Part shown: piece after piece, positions 41,125 through 49,521 of the stretch
Position numbering within the stretch: position 1 is the first letter of the stretch
Layout of the letters: each line of letters begins with the position of its first letter
NCBI RefSeq assembly: GCF_000219215.1
Contig: NC_015724.1
Location: 62,001-126,000, forward strand
Direction: 5' to 3'
Length of the DNA stretch: 64,000 bases
Source of the DNA: Cupriavidus necator N-1
Lineage (GTDB): Bacteria; Pseudomonadota; Gammaproteobacteria; Burkholderiales; Burkholderiaceae
Notes under the pieces: model-generated
Database searches by the model: none
Seen by the model: the letters and a program-made list of their open reading frames with translations, nothing else
Told to the model about the DNA's origin: nothing
Position numbers and translations under genes: made by a program

Positions 41125-41847
41125 ATGCCAACGACCATTCTCGATCCATTCCATTCAGGGAAGCCGGCGCCGGAAACCTGGCGCACGCTCGAGTTGCCGA
41201 CCGGCGATGGCGCCACCTGGACGTTCCGCGATCCCGGCTTGCGGATGAAGGCCTCTGACGGTGTGCTGCAGGCGAGCATCCAGACGTTCCGGATCCGGCA
41301 CGACCAGGTGCAGATGTTCGACAACCCGAAGTTGCTCATGGTGATGCAAAAGCCGGTGCCGCTCTCAGAGACGGACGTCACGACGATTTCATGGGAGATG
41401 GCCTGCGAGAACCACAATGGCAATTCCGACGACCTGCTCGACGGCTTCGCCGTATTGAGCCTGGGGGACTTCAAAACCGGCATGGTGTTCGATTTCATCA
41501 TGTCGGGCAAATGCATCGGCGTGGTCTATGAGCGTCTCGCCCTGCCGGGCATCGTGCCCACGGGAGAGGACTGGATTCATGTGGTGCAGTCCCCGCTGAT
41601 GGCGCAGTCCCGTCCAGGCGAGTTTCACCGGTACGAGATCCGCTTCGACCGGCGCGCGCGCGCTTGCGAATGGTGGCTGGACGGCAAGCGCATGTATGCC
41701 GTGGCTGATATCCCGGTAGAGGTCCATAGTGTCACGCCTGGCGTGGGCCTGATGACGCTCAAGCCCCTCGAAGCCGGCAAGAGCAGCGTCTCCAATCACG
41801 GGCAGGGCGCCACTGGCCGCTGGCGCAACCTGGCCGTGCATGGCTGA
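41125..41847 (+). CDS. DUF6081-like protein, copy 2
   Basis: 240 residues, paralogue of the protein at 29957 over its whole length: QMFDNPKLLMVMQ, CENHNGNSDDLLDGFA, GMVFDFIMSGKCIGVVYERL, WIHVVQSPLMAQSRPGEFHR and SNHGQGATGRWRNLAVHG. The strongest conservation is around the E-N-H-N-G-N, V-Q-S-P-L and S-N-H-G-Q-G blocks, which may line a ligand or metal site. It ends the operon that began at 32401. No function known. Confidence 0.6.
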   Translation: MPTTILDPFHSGKPAPETWRTLELPTGDGATWTFRDPGLRMKASDGVLQASIQTFRIRHDQVQMFDNPKLLMVMQKPVPLSETDVTTISWEMACENHNGNSDDLLDGFAVLSLGDFKTGMVFDFIMSGKCIGVVYERLALPGIVPTGEDWIHVVQSPLMAQSRPGEFHRYEIRFDRRARACEWWLDGKRMYAVADIPVEVHSVTPGVGLMTLKPLEAGKSSVSNHGQGATGRWRNLAVHG

Positions 41848-42261
41848 CGCGTGCGTTGGCCCCATCGTGCCGTAGCCGCTCATGCTGCTGCCCGGCACTG
41901 AAAGATGGCCGATGCCGCAAAGTTCGGTATTGGTCAAGTGCTGCAGCCATTCCCTTTCGCGATGGCGGAGCGTGAGGCCGAGCCGACCCAACCCATCCGC
42001 GCGCCGCGCGCGTATCGATCCGCGAAGCCGGTCACATGCTGACCATCGCGCAGCAGATGGCTGTCAGCGCATGCCTGCGTGCGACGCAGAGCAGTCGAAT
42101 CCGTCCATACCCGCATCAGCCGGATATCCGCATCGAAGAACTGCCCTCGTGACAGCCTGCGGGTTTTCCATGCAACATACATAATCATGTTTTGTATATA
42201 TTTACGCTAAAGATAGTTTTGTTTTGGATGGCCGGATCTTTCGGCGTTTGGAGCATGAGTC
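41848..42261. other. intergenic region without a recognisable gene
   Basis: I see no gene here. A short frame beginning MADAAKFGIGQ (from about 41907) faintly recalls molybdenum hydroxylase N-termini but soon loses similarity. The last 60 bases (from about 42180) are AT-rich, with TTTTGTATATATTTACGC, and probably hold the promoter of the truncated SDR gene. Confidence 0.4.
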
Positions 42262-42797
42262 ATGGAACTTGGTCTTAAAGGGCGCGTAGCGGTGATCACC
42301 GGCGCGAGCAAAGGTGTTGGCAAGGGCGTGGCGCGCGCGTTGGCGGCAGAAGGGGTGAACATCGTTCTCGTTGCCCGTGGGCGGGAAGCGCTTGTGCAGG
42401 CAGCTGAAGACATCGAGGAGACGTTCAGCGTGCACGCGCTGCCGGTTGAGGCCGATGTCACCGATACGGCATCGGTGCGGGCGGCCGCGGAGACTGTGCG
42501 CGAGCATTTCGGCGCGGCGCACATCCTGGTCAACAATGCCGGCGCGGCCATCAAGCGGCAGGACCGGGAGATCACCTGGGACGACAGCGACTGGATCAAC
42601 CAGGTGCAGATCAAGTCGGTCGGTGCACTGCGCATGATCCGCGAGTTCCTGCCGCTGATGCCGCACGATGGCACGGGCCGCATCATCAATATCGCGGGCG
42701 CGTCTGGCAGCATGGCCTGGATGCCTGCGCTGACCTATGGCCTGAACAACGCGGCGCTGATGCATGTCACCGGCTATCTGGCGGCTGATCTTGCCGA
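42262..42797 (+). pseudogene. short-chain dehydrogenase, 3'-truncated
   Basis: About 178 residues of a classical SDR: cofactor motif VITGASKGVGKGVARALAA, ILVNNAGAAIKR, and IINIAGASGSMAWMPALTYG with the Tyr of the active site followed by NNAALM in place of the usual Y-x-x-x-K spacing. The Lys expected three to four residues after Tyr is not there. After YLAADLAD the frame enters AceE sequence, so the last 60-70 residues have been deleted. The protein is probably inactive. Confidence 0.8.
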
Positions 42798-43975
42798 CGC
42801 ATGGCCATGGTGCGCATGCTGACGGGCCTGCTTAAGGACAAGACGCTGGCCCACGCGTGGTGCCCATCGTGGCGGATGAGGCCCGCACCTTCGGCATGGC
42901 CAGCCTGTTCCGGCAGGTCGGCATCTATTCGTCGCAAGGACAACTGTACGAGCCCGAAGACGCCGGCTCGATGCTGTATTACCGCGAGGACGTCAGGGGC
43001 CAAATCCTGGAGGAGGGCATTACCGAGGCCGGTGCGATGTCGTCGTGGATTGCGGCGGGCACCGCCTACAGCACGCACGGCACGGCCATGCTGCCGCTCT
43101 ACATTTACTACTCGATGTTCGGCTTCCAACGTATTGGCGACCTGATCTGGGCCGCCGGCGATCAGCGCGCGCGGGGCTTTCTGGTCGGCGCCACGGCGGG
43201 ACGCACCACGCTTTCCGGCGAGGGCCTGCAGCATCAGGACGGCACCGGCCACGTCATTGCCGCCACCATCCCCAATTGCCGTGCCTATGATCCCGCATAC
43301 GCCTACGAGTTGGCGGTGATCGTCGATGAAGGCATGCGTGCAATGATGGAGCGGCAGGAGGACGTGTTCTATTACCTGACCGTGATGAACGAGAACTATG
43401 CCCAGCCGTCGATGCCAGCCGGCGTGGAGCGAGATATCGTGCGCGGCATGTACCGGCTCGCACAAGTGGAAGGCGGCGGGCGGGGCAAAGTGCGGCTGCT
43501 CGGCAGCGGCGCGATCCTGCGCGAGGTGGAGGCTGCGGCGCAGATGCTGGCCGAACACTGGCAGGTCGACAGCGAAGTATTCAGCGTGACGAGCTTCTCC
43601 GAGCTGGAGCGTGACGCGCGCGAGGTGGTCCGCCAGCGGCTGCATCATCCACAGGCGGAGGTGTCGCCAGCTCACGTCGAGACGCTGCTGGCCGGCAATG
43701 CGCCAGTGGTGGCCCCTACCGACTACGTACGCGCCTATCCGCAGCTGATCGCGCCCTAGGTGCAGGCGCCCTATTCGGTGCTGGGCACCGACGGCTATGG
43801 CCGTAGCGACAACCGGCCAACGCTGCGCCGCTTCTTCGAGGTCGATCGCGTCTATGTCTGCGTGGCGGCGCTGCGGGCGCTTGCGGCACAGGGCACGGTG
43901 CCCACCTCGCTCGTGGCCGAGGCGCTGGCGCGCTACGACATCGATGTCTCCAAGAAGGCCCCTTCTTCTATCTGA
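42798..43975 (+). pseudogene. aceE: pyruvate dehydrogenase E1 (AceE) C-terminal remnant
   Basis: Reads MAMVRMLTGLLKDKTLA from 42801, shifts frame at about 42855, and continues VVPIVADEARTFGMASLFRQ, GIYSSQGQLYEPEDAGSMLY, HGTAMLPLYIYYSMFGFQRI and GRTTLSGEGLQHQDGTGHVI, all typical of the E1 C-terminal half. A TAG at 43757-43759 interrupts it, after which APYSVLGTDGYGRSD and the normal C-terminus follow in the same frame to 43975. The cofactor-binding N-terminal half is missing here. Two lesions plus truncation make it a clear pseudogene. A smaller upstream aceE piece is at 2139. Confidence 0.88.
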
Positions 43976-43976
43976 T

Positions 43977-44163
43977 CTGTGCTTGCCATGAGTGCGCGCT
44001 CAGCATGGAAAATATGGTGGCATCGGGGATGGTGGCAGGGTGGAGGAGACGGTGCGGCCAGGGACAAGGTGTCGGCCGACCAACTGGTCATCGTGGTCGA
44101 GTCAGACAAGGCGACCATCGACGTGCCAGTGCCTTGGGCGGACCGGTGCGGGAGGCAGAGCTA
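43977..44163 (+). pseudogene. aceF: dihydrolipoyl acetyltransferase (AceF) lipoyl-domain remnant
   Basis: Right after the aceE remnant, one frame gives GIGDGGRVEETVRPG and another gives DKVSADQLVIVVESDKATID then VPVP. Joined, they match the first lipoyl domain of E2, where the Lys of E-S-D-K-A carries lipoate. A frameshift separates the two parts, and the rest of E2 is gone. The order E1 then E2 confirms a former aceEF operon. Confidence 0.8.
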
Positions 44164-44298
44164 AGCTTCCCGGCCCATCTGTGACCTAGCGCCAATAGCA
44201 GAGATTAAAACGCAATTAATCGCCAAGCTTCGCCTGAAACAATCAATCGCTGGCTGACATGGGTAGTCCCCCGCGGGGCAGCCAACCCCGTTTCGGAT

Positions 44299-44319
44299 TA
44301 TAATTTCACTTTCATGAAA
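44299..44319 (+). promoter_or_regulatory. -10 box overlapping a TTTCATGAAA palindrome before the HTH gene
   Basis: TATAAT (44299-44304) is followed by AATTTCAC and the perfect palindrome TTTCATGAAA (44310-44319). The arrangement fits autorepression by the HTH protein encoded 52 bases downstream. Related elements occur at 2384 and 57170. The rest of 44164-44298 shows nothing recognisable. Confidence 0.5.
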
Positions 44320-44371
44320 TAATCTGGCCAGCAGCCCCCACGCTGGCTTGCCTTCTGATCCGACGCCACCT

Positions 44372-44716
44372 ATGCGCGCGACAATTCGGACCATTCACCA
44401 ACTGGGCGGAGCGACCCGCGCAGGGGAAGGGATACCCATAGACCAGGCGGCGAGGCATTGCGGTGTCTCCATCGGCATGCTGTCCAAGCTAGAGAACCGC
44501 AAGGGCGTCAATCTCGAGCACGCCCTGCGTGTGCTGGACGAACTGGGTTTGGCGATGCTGGTCGTGCCCAAGGCGCATGCACCTTGGCTCGAAGAGGCTG
44601 CGGCCCATGCGTCCAAGACCGGCGAGCTGGCAGCGTGGGATAAGCGCGCCCCCAGGTGCCGTGGCGCGGAGATGGCTTGCTGTGCGCCTTCGCTGAGCCG
44701 GCTGTCCATGCCATAA
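44372..44716 (+). CDS. HipB-like XRE HTH protein, altered copy A
   Basis: About 114 residues from ATG 44372. HTH core: IPIDQAARHCGVSIGMLSKL then ENRKGVNLEHALRVLDELGL, followed by LVVPKAHAPWLEEAAAHASK. The relative at 57281 has four more residues in the first helix (D-R-I-R after Q-L-G), so this copy carries a 12-base deletion there. Its last 35 residues are out of register with the relative, which ends V-H-A-W-L-E-E. HipB antitoxins partner with HipA kinase, but no hipA is found. Probably a regulator in decay or an altered one. Confidence 0.65.
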   Translation: MRATIRTIHQLGGATRAGEGIPIDQAARHCGVSIGMLSKLENRKGVNLEHALRVLDELGLAMLVVPKAHAPWLEEAAAHASKTGELAAWDKRAPRCRGAEMACCAPSLSRLSMP

Positions 44717-44723
44717 CTTGAAA

Positions 44724-45227
44724 CTATCGAGCCGCATCAACGGGGTGCGACGCCTTCGCCGATTTGGATGGTGCCCCCGGCGAACGCCTCGCTTGCAGTT
44801 GCTGCGCCCGTTTTGCATCCTCCGGGCGAACCTGCCCCGCCTCCTGGCCGGCCAGATCCATCCGTGATGCGCCTTCGATGAGGCAGGCCCAGTAGCGGGC
44901 GCCGCGGCACCAGGTCTTGATCGCCTCGCGCAATTCGGCCTCCGTGAGGGCAAGCTTTTGGGCATGCGGGAGGAGATCCTCGAAGAGGCCGATCTTGAGC
45001 GGCACCTTGGGCGCCGGGTTCTTCGGAAAGGCTTGCGGAAAACGCCGTTGCAGTCTGGCGATGGTGTGGACCACCGGATCGACCGGCTTTGCCGAATTGG
45101 CCGGCGCAGCGTCCCGTGCGCGGGGCGGCGTGGCCCGCTTCGGAACCTCGGCAGCCTTTGCGGCCTTTTCAGCCTTTGCCTGTGCTGCCAGTTGTGCTTT
45201 GAGTGCCGCCAGTTGTTCGAAGCCCAT
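44724..45227 (-). CDS. ProQ/FinO-family RNA-binding protein
   Basis: 167 residues from the Met of MGFEQLAALKAQLAAQAKAE, although no strong ribosome binding site is seen. An N-terminal Ala/Lys-rich helix (1-45) precedes the FinO domain (about 50-140): LQRRFPQAF, VPLKIGLFEDLLPHAQKLAL, LREAIKTWCRGARYWACLIE and RMDLAGQEAGQVRPEDAKRA. The tail is basic. Such proteins bind structured sRNAs and mRNA 3' ends; on plasmids and islands they regulate conjugation. It lies between the HTH gene and the tyrosine recombinase, suggesting it came with mobile DNA. Confidence 0.88.
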   Translation of the reverse strand: MGFEQLAALKAQLAAQAKAEKAAKAAEVPKRATPPRARDAAPANSAKPVDPVVHTIARLQRRFPQAFPKNPAPKVPLKIGLFEDLLPHAQKLALTEAELREAIKTWCRGARYWACLIEGASRMDLAGQEAGQVRPEDAKRAQQLQARRSPGAPSKSAKASHPVDAAR

Positions 45228-45340
45228 CGTATTTAGTGGTAAATCGCGTGGAGCGATTTTAGCAGCCGCGTATCCTGCGCTGAGCCGCAGGTGCGGCTCA
45301 TATAGGTGTGCAAAGGCCATGGCTTGGCATGCTCGCGCGC

Positions 45341-46444
45341 CTAGGTCTTGCTGCTCCAGCCGATCCGATGCCGCTCCTGTGTCGCCTCGTGCCGCGCATC
45401 CTCTTCGCTGTGCAGGTAAGCGCTGGTGGTCGCAATCGAGGCATGGCCAAAGTTGTCGCGCACAAAACGCAGGTCGACCTGCTGGTCGGTCATGTGCGAG
45501 CCGGCGGTGTGGCGCAGCCAGTGCGCCGAGGCACTGGCCAGGACATCGGCCTGGGCTTCTCCCATTCGGGCCCGCGCGCCCGCAGGCGGTCGGCCGCCAT
45601 GCCGAAAACCTCCTTCAGAATCAAGTGCAGCGCCCCGCGTGACAGGGCCTTGTCGCTGCCCTTGTCACGGCCGATGACCGGCAACACCAGCGGACGCGTC
45701 TCGCCGGGCATTGGGCTGGGCGGCAGCCCGTTGGCGCGGCGGTAGCGCGCCAGCTCGGCCGTGGCCGGCACCAGCCGGGTCTTGTTGCCCTTACCGGTCA
45801 CCTCCAGCCACCAGCGCTCAGTGCCCTGGGCATCGCGCCGGCAGAAGAATGCCCCCATGGCTGTGCCGGTGACCCGCGACGGCCGCAGCCCACCCAGATG
45901 AGCACCGTACGTAGCCGACGGCAGCGCGCCGCATGCAGGCGCTCGCGCTCGGTCACGGGTGGCATCGCCGCGACGGTGCTTTTCACGGCCGCCCACAAGT
46001 CATGGCTCAGGTAGCGCGTGATGCGCGGCCTCGTGGGCGCGCGCCGGCGGCGGGCCAGCGCGAGCGGGTTGCCAGCCAGGTAGCCGGCTTCGGTGAGCCA
46101 GGCGAAGAGGGCGTTGAGGATGACCATCGCCTGGCGCACGCTGCCGGGCGACAGCGGCCCGGCAAAGGGGCGCCAGTCCGGATGGTTGCGCGCGAGCTTT
46201 TTGCTGCCGGCCAGAACCCAACGTGCGGCCGGTTGCGGATCGGCCAGGAAGCGCTCGTACGCGAGCAGGTCCTCATGGGTGAGCGAGGACCGAGGCTTAC
46301 CCAATTGCAGCACTGCCCATATGATCAGGCGCTCGACCGCGTGGCGGTACGTCGGTAGCGTTGCCGCGTTTTCGGCATAGCGCACGGGCCGGGCGGTGAC
46401 GGTGGCCAGGTCGTCGGTCGCGGCGAGCCGGGCGGCCGGGAAAC
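45341..46444 (-). pseudogene. XerC/D-like tyrosine recombinase, two frameshifts
   Basis: Three frames join into one recombinase. 46385 to about 45905: core-binding domain (SLTHEDLLAYERFLADPQPA, ILNALFAWLTEAGYLAGNPL) and the catalytic start LRTVLIWVG. About 45905-45550: GTERWWLEVTGKGNKTRLVP and ALSRGALHLILKEVFGMAAD. About 45560-45341: SAHWLRHTAGSHM, with H-L-R-H, and DNFGHASIATTSAYLHSEED, with the catalytic Tyr. Conserved His, Arg and Tyr are all present, so the frameshifts are the main damage. The frame is open upstream of 46385 to the inverted repeat at 46445-46472. A C-terminal copy of the same recombinase is at 59147-59391. Confidence 0.85.
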
Positions 46445-46472
46445 GCGCAATCTGAGGCCAATTAGATTGCGC
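46445..46472. repeat. 9-base inverted repeat at the recombinase 5' end
   Basis: GCGCAATCT and AGATTGCGC are perfect inverted arms separated by 10 bases. The geometry is like the core site of a tyrosine recombinase or an operator for its own gene. Nothing else is recognised between here and the hairpin at 46551. Confidence 0.55.
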
Positions 46473-46550
46473 CTATATCTGCAATTCAGATTCGTTTCGA
46501 TTGCGGTGTTTTGGCGGAGGGAGTAATTCCGGGCCTAATAGAGTAGTGCC

Positions 46551-46591
46551 GCGCAGCGCCGTTGTTGAAAAGACTTCGTACGGCGCTGCGC
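46551..46591 (-). terminator. 12-base-stem hairpin after the carboxylase operon
   Basis: GCGCAGCGCCGT (46551-46562) pairs with ACGGCGCTGCGC (46580-46591) around a 17-base loop, seven bases beyond the stop of the biotin carboxylase gene on the minus strand. No T-run, but the position and strength fit transcript end protection or termination. Confidence 0.65.
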
Positions 46592-46597
46592 GTCTGA

Positions 46598-47953
46598 CTA
46601 CATGCGCGCCTCGCCGCAGGCGAGCAGGTCCTGCACTAGTCCAGTATGCAGTTCCCCGACGCGCCACGCGGGGAAGGCCAGCATGCGCTGTAGCAGCGGG
46701 ATGTTAGTCTTGACACCGATGATCTCAGTGACCGCCAGCGCCCGCTCTGCAATCTCGATGGCGGCCTGCCGGTCGGCGGCGTTGATGATCAGCTTGGCGA
46801 TCATCGGATCGTAGTAGGGGCTCACCGTATTGCCTTCGGCATAGCCGGTCTCCACGCGGATGCCCGTACCCGACGGCAGACGGAAGGTCTGCAGCGTGCC
46901 GGGCGAGGGGAAGAAGCGCACCGGGTCTTCGGCATAGATTCGGAGCTCGATGGCGTGGCCGGAAGCACGCACTGGGGAGGGAAGCACGTCGCGCAGGGTT
47001 TCGCCCGCGGCCAGGCGAATCTGCGCCTCAACCAGGTCCAGCCCGGTGATGGCCTCGGTCACCGCGTGCTCGACCTGCAGGCGCGTATTCATTTCCAGAA
47101 AGCTATAGCTGCCATCGGCGCTGCGCAGCATCTCGACGGTGCCGATCACGTCGTAGCCCAGTTTGCCGAGCAGGCGCGCCACTCGGGCGGCGATCTCGTC
47201 GGCTTCGCCGGGCGGCAAGCCGGGCGCGCACGCTTCCTCAATCACCTTCTGGTGGCGCCGCTGCACCGAGCAGTCCCGCTCCAACAGGTGCTGCACGTTG
47301 CCGTGCCGGTCACCAACGATCTGGAACTCGATATGCCGGGGCCGCTGGAACAACTGCTCGAGGTACACGTCGCCATTGCCAAAGCTGCGCTGCGCCAGCG
47401 CCCGCGCGCGGCCGACGGCATCCACCAGTTCCGCGTCGTCGTGCGCGGCGATCATCCCGATGCCGCCACCGCCGCCGGCCGGCTTGACCAGCACCGGATA
47501 GCCTACCGCCGCTCCCGCCGCGCGGATGGCGGCCGGATCGTCGTCGACGATGCCGGAGGAGCGACACATCGGCATACCGTGTTTCGCCATCAGATCGCGC
47601 GCGCGGGTCTTGTGTCCCATCGCGTCGATCCACCGGGGGCTGGGGCCGATGAAGGTCAGGCCGGCCGCTTCCACGCGGCTGGCGAAGCCGGCGTTCTCCG
47701 ACAGGAAGCCATAGCCCGGATGCACCGCGTCGGCGCCCGAGCGGCGCATGGCGTCGAACAGCGCGCCTTCGTTCAGGTAGCTCTGCGCGGCTGGCGAAGG
47801 GCCAATGCAGTACGCCGCGTCGGCCTCCGCCACGTAGGGCAGATCGCGGTCGGCCTCGGAATAGACCACTACCGAGCGCAGGCCCATCCTGCGCAAGGTG
47901 CGCTGCACCCGAGCGGCCACCGCGCCGCGGTTCGCAATCAGTACGGTTTGCAT
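46598..47953 (-). CDS. biotin carboxylase subunit (AccC-like)
   Basis: 451 residues, the size of free-standing AccC. N-terminal VLIANRGAVAARVQRTLRRM (usual N-R-G-E-I-A altered to N-R-G-A-V-A), ATP-grasp glycine loop KPAGGGGGIGM, RDCSVQRRHQKVIEE and FLEMNTRLQVEHAVTE with the metal ligands. It carboxylates the biotin on a carrier protein using ATP and bicarbonate. Last gene of the minus-strand operon, 19 bases after a carboxyltransferase gene; the carrier is the 73-residue protein at 53286. It serves a dedicated acyl-CoA carboxylase, not fatty acid synthesis. Confidence 0.93.
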   Translation of the reverse strand: MQTVLIANRGAVAARVQRTLRRMGLRSVVVYSEADRDLPYVAEADAAYCIGPSPAAQSYLNEGALFDAMRRSGADAVHPGYGFLSENAGFASRVEAAGLTFIGPSPRWIDAMGHKTRARDLMAKHGMPMCRSSGIVDDDPAAIRAAGAAVGYPVLVKPAGGGGGIGMIAAHDDAELVDAVGRARALAQRSFGNGDVYLEQLFQRPRHIEFQIVGDRHGNVQHLLERDCSVQRRHQKVIEEACAPGLPPGEADEIAARVARLLGKLGYDVIGTVEMLRSADGSYSFLEMNTRLQVEHAVTEAITGLDLVEAQIRLAAGETLRDVLPSPVRASGHAIELRIYAEDPVRFFPSPGTLQTFRLPSGTGIRVETGYAEGNTVSPYYDPMIAKLIINAADRQAAIEIAERALAVTEIIGVKTNIPLLQRMLAFPAWRVGELHTGLVQDLLACGEARM

Positions 47954-47972
47954 GACGACGATCTCCTAAGTC

Positions 47973-49505
47973 TTAATAGCTGGTGGGCCAGGCGCGCATC
48001 AGGTGCTGCCCAACACCGCCGGTCAGGCGCATCCGGTGCACCTCCAGCAGGCGCGTCAGCGTGGCACGGGTGTCGACAGGGTTGATGACCATGTGCGCCG
48101 CGTAGGCGGCGCCCATGTCCCAGGCGGAGGTGTCGCGTTCCATGCCTTGCAGTAGCGTGGCATAGCGTTCGGGGTCGTCCTGCTGCCGCACGCCGTGCAC
48201 GATGGTGACGCCCGAGCGCGGATCCATGAAGTTGACTTCCGCCGACACCCACGCGATCAGTTCGTCGGCGTTGCCCGCTCCACCCATGTTCAGCACCGCC
48301 TGCCCGTAGGTCTTGCGCATGATGATGGCGATCTTGGGTACGGTGACAAGCGACAGCGCGTTCATCCAGTTCATCACCCGGCCCACCGCGCCACGCCGCT
48401 CGCCTTCGATGCCGATCAGAAAGCCTGGCTGGTCGGTCAGGAACACCAGCGGGATGTTGAACGAGTCGCACATCACCATGAAGCTGGTGGCCTTGTTGCA
48501 GGCGTCCACGTCGATGGCGCCACCCTTGGCGATAGGGTTGTTGGCGATGATGCCCACGCTGCGGCCGTCGATGCGTGCCAGCGCCGTCACCACCGACTTA
48601 CCGTAGCGCGCCTTGACCTCGAACATGCTGTCCAGGTCGACGATCAGCGGGATGACCTTGCGCACGTCGTAGACCCGGGTGCGCGATTCGGGCACGATGT
48701 CGAGGATGCGGTGTGCCTGCGCACCCGAGCCGGGGGGGACGGGGTACACCGGCGGCGCCTCGTTGTGGTGGCTGGGCAGGTAGGAGAGGAACCGCTTCAC
48801 GGCGTCGAGGGCTTCCTCGTCAGAATCGACCGCCATGTCTACCAGGCCCGAGACGCCGGTGAGGGTCTCCCACCCGCCCAGCGCCTCTGGATCGACCTCT
48901 TCGCCGATCGCTATGGAGGTCAGCTTAACGCTCGACACTGCCATCACGGCGCCCTTGCGCATCACGGCGAAGTCGGCGAGCGCGGCGTACCAGCTCGACG
49001 AGCCGTAGCAGTGCCCGAGCACAGCCGACGTCCACGGCGTCTCGCGGGTGCGCATGTATTGCGTGGGCCGGTCACCGGAGCCGATGCCGCGCGCACCCAT
49101 CGTGTCTGGCATGCGCGCGCCGGTGGACTCGCCGAGGAAGACCATGGGCAAGCCGCGCCGGGTGGCCACCGTCTTCATGTGGCCGATCTTGTTGCCGTTG
49201 ACGGTGCTGCTCGACGCGCCCAGCACCGTGAAGTCGTTCGACACCAGCGCCACGTCGCGCCCATCGATGCGGGCGTAGCCGGCGATCTTGCCGTCTGCGG
49301 GGGAGCGGTCGCGGTCATCGGGACGATAGGAGGTGGCTAGCAGGCCTGACTCCAGGAAGGAGCCGGGGTCGGCCAGGTAGTCAATGCGCTCCCGTGCGTT
49401 AAGCACGCCGTCCGCCTTGCGCTTTGCGAGCTTCTCCGGCCCGCCCATCTGCCGCGCACGCGACTCGCGCTCGGCCAGTTCAGAGATCAGTGTTTCGAAT
49501 GCCAT
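47973..49505 (-). CDS. acyl-CoA carboxylase carboxyltransferase subunit, copy 2
   Basis: About 510 residues from the Met of MAFETLISELAERESRARQM. PccB/MccB-like with two crotonase-fold halves: LNARERIDYLADPGSFLESG, DFTVLGASSSTVNGNKIGHM, GARMPDTMGARG in the first, and KGGAIDVDACNKATSFMVMC, DQPGFLIGIEGERRGAVGRV, RKTYGQAVLNMGGAG in the second. These transfer carboxyl from biotin to an acyl-CoA, or run in the decarboxylating direction. The same operon has another carboxyltransferase (51695), so the two may form a heteromer or have separate substrates. Confidence 0.92.
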   Translation of the reverse strand: MAFETLISELAERESRARQMGGPEKLAKRKADGVLNARERIDYLADPGSFLESGLLATSYRPDDRDRSPADGKIAGYARIDGRDVALVSNDFTVLGASSSTVNGNKIGHMKTVATRRGLPMVFLGESTGARMPDTMGARGIGSGDRPTQYMRTRETPWTSAVLGHCYGSSSWYAALADFAVMRKGAVMAVSSVKLTSIAIGEEVDPEALGGWETLTGVSGLVDMAVDSDEEALDAVKRFLSYLPSHHNEAPPVYPVPPGSGAQAHRILDIVPESRTRVYDVRKVIPLIVDLDSMFEVKARYGKSVVTALARIDGRSVGIIANNPIAKGGAIDVDACNKATSFMVMCDSFNIPLVFLTDQPGFLIGIEGERRGAVGRVMNWMNALSLVTVPKIAIIMRKTYGQAVLNMGGAGNADELIAWVSAEVNFMDPRSGVTIVHGVRQQDDPERYATLLQGMERDTSAWDMGAAYAAHMVINPVDTRATLTRLLEVHRMRLTGGVGQHLMRAWPTSY

Positions 49506-49521
49506 TCTCATGCCTCCGGAT

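Noticed and set aside
41907..42050. molybdenum hydroxylase N-terminal remnant
   Set aside because: Only about ten residues (KFGIGQ region) recall the family; the rest does not match.
44372..44716. HipBA toxin-antitoxin system
   Set aside because: The HTH resembles HipB, but no HipA kinase sequence is found beside either copy.
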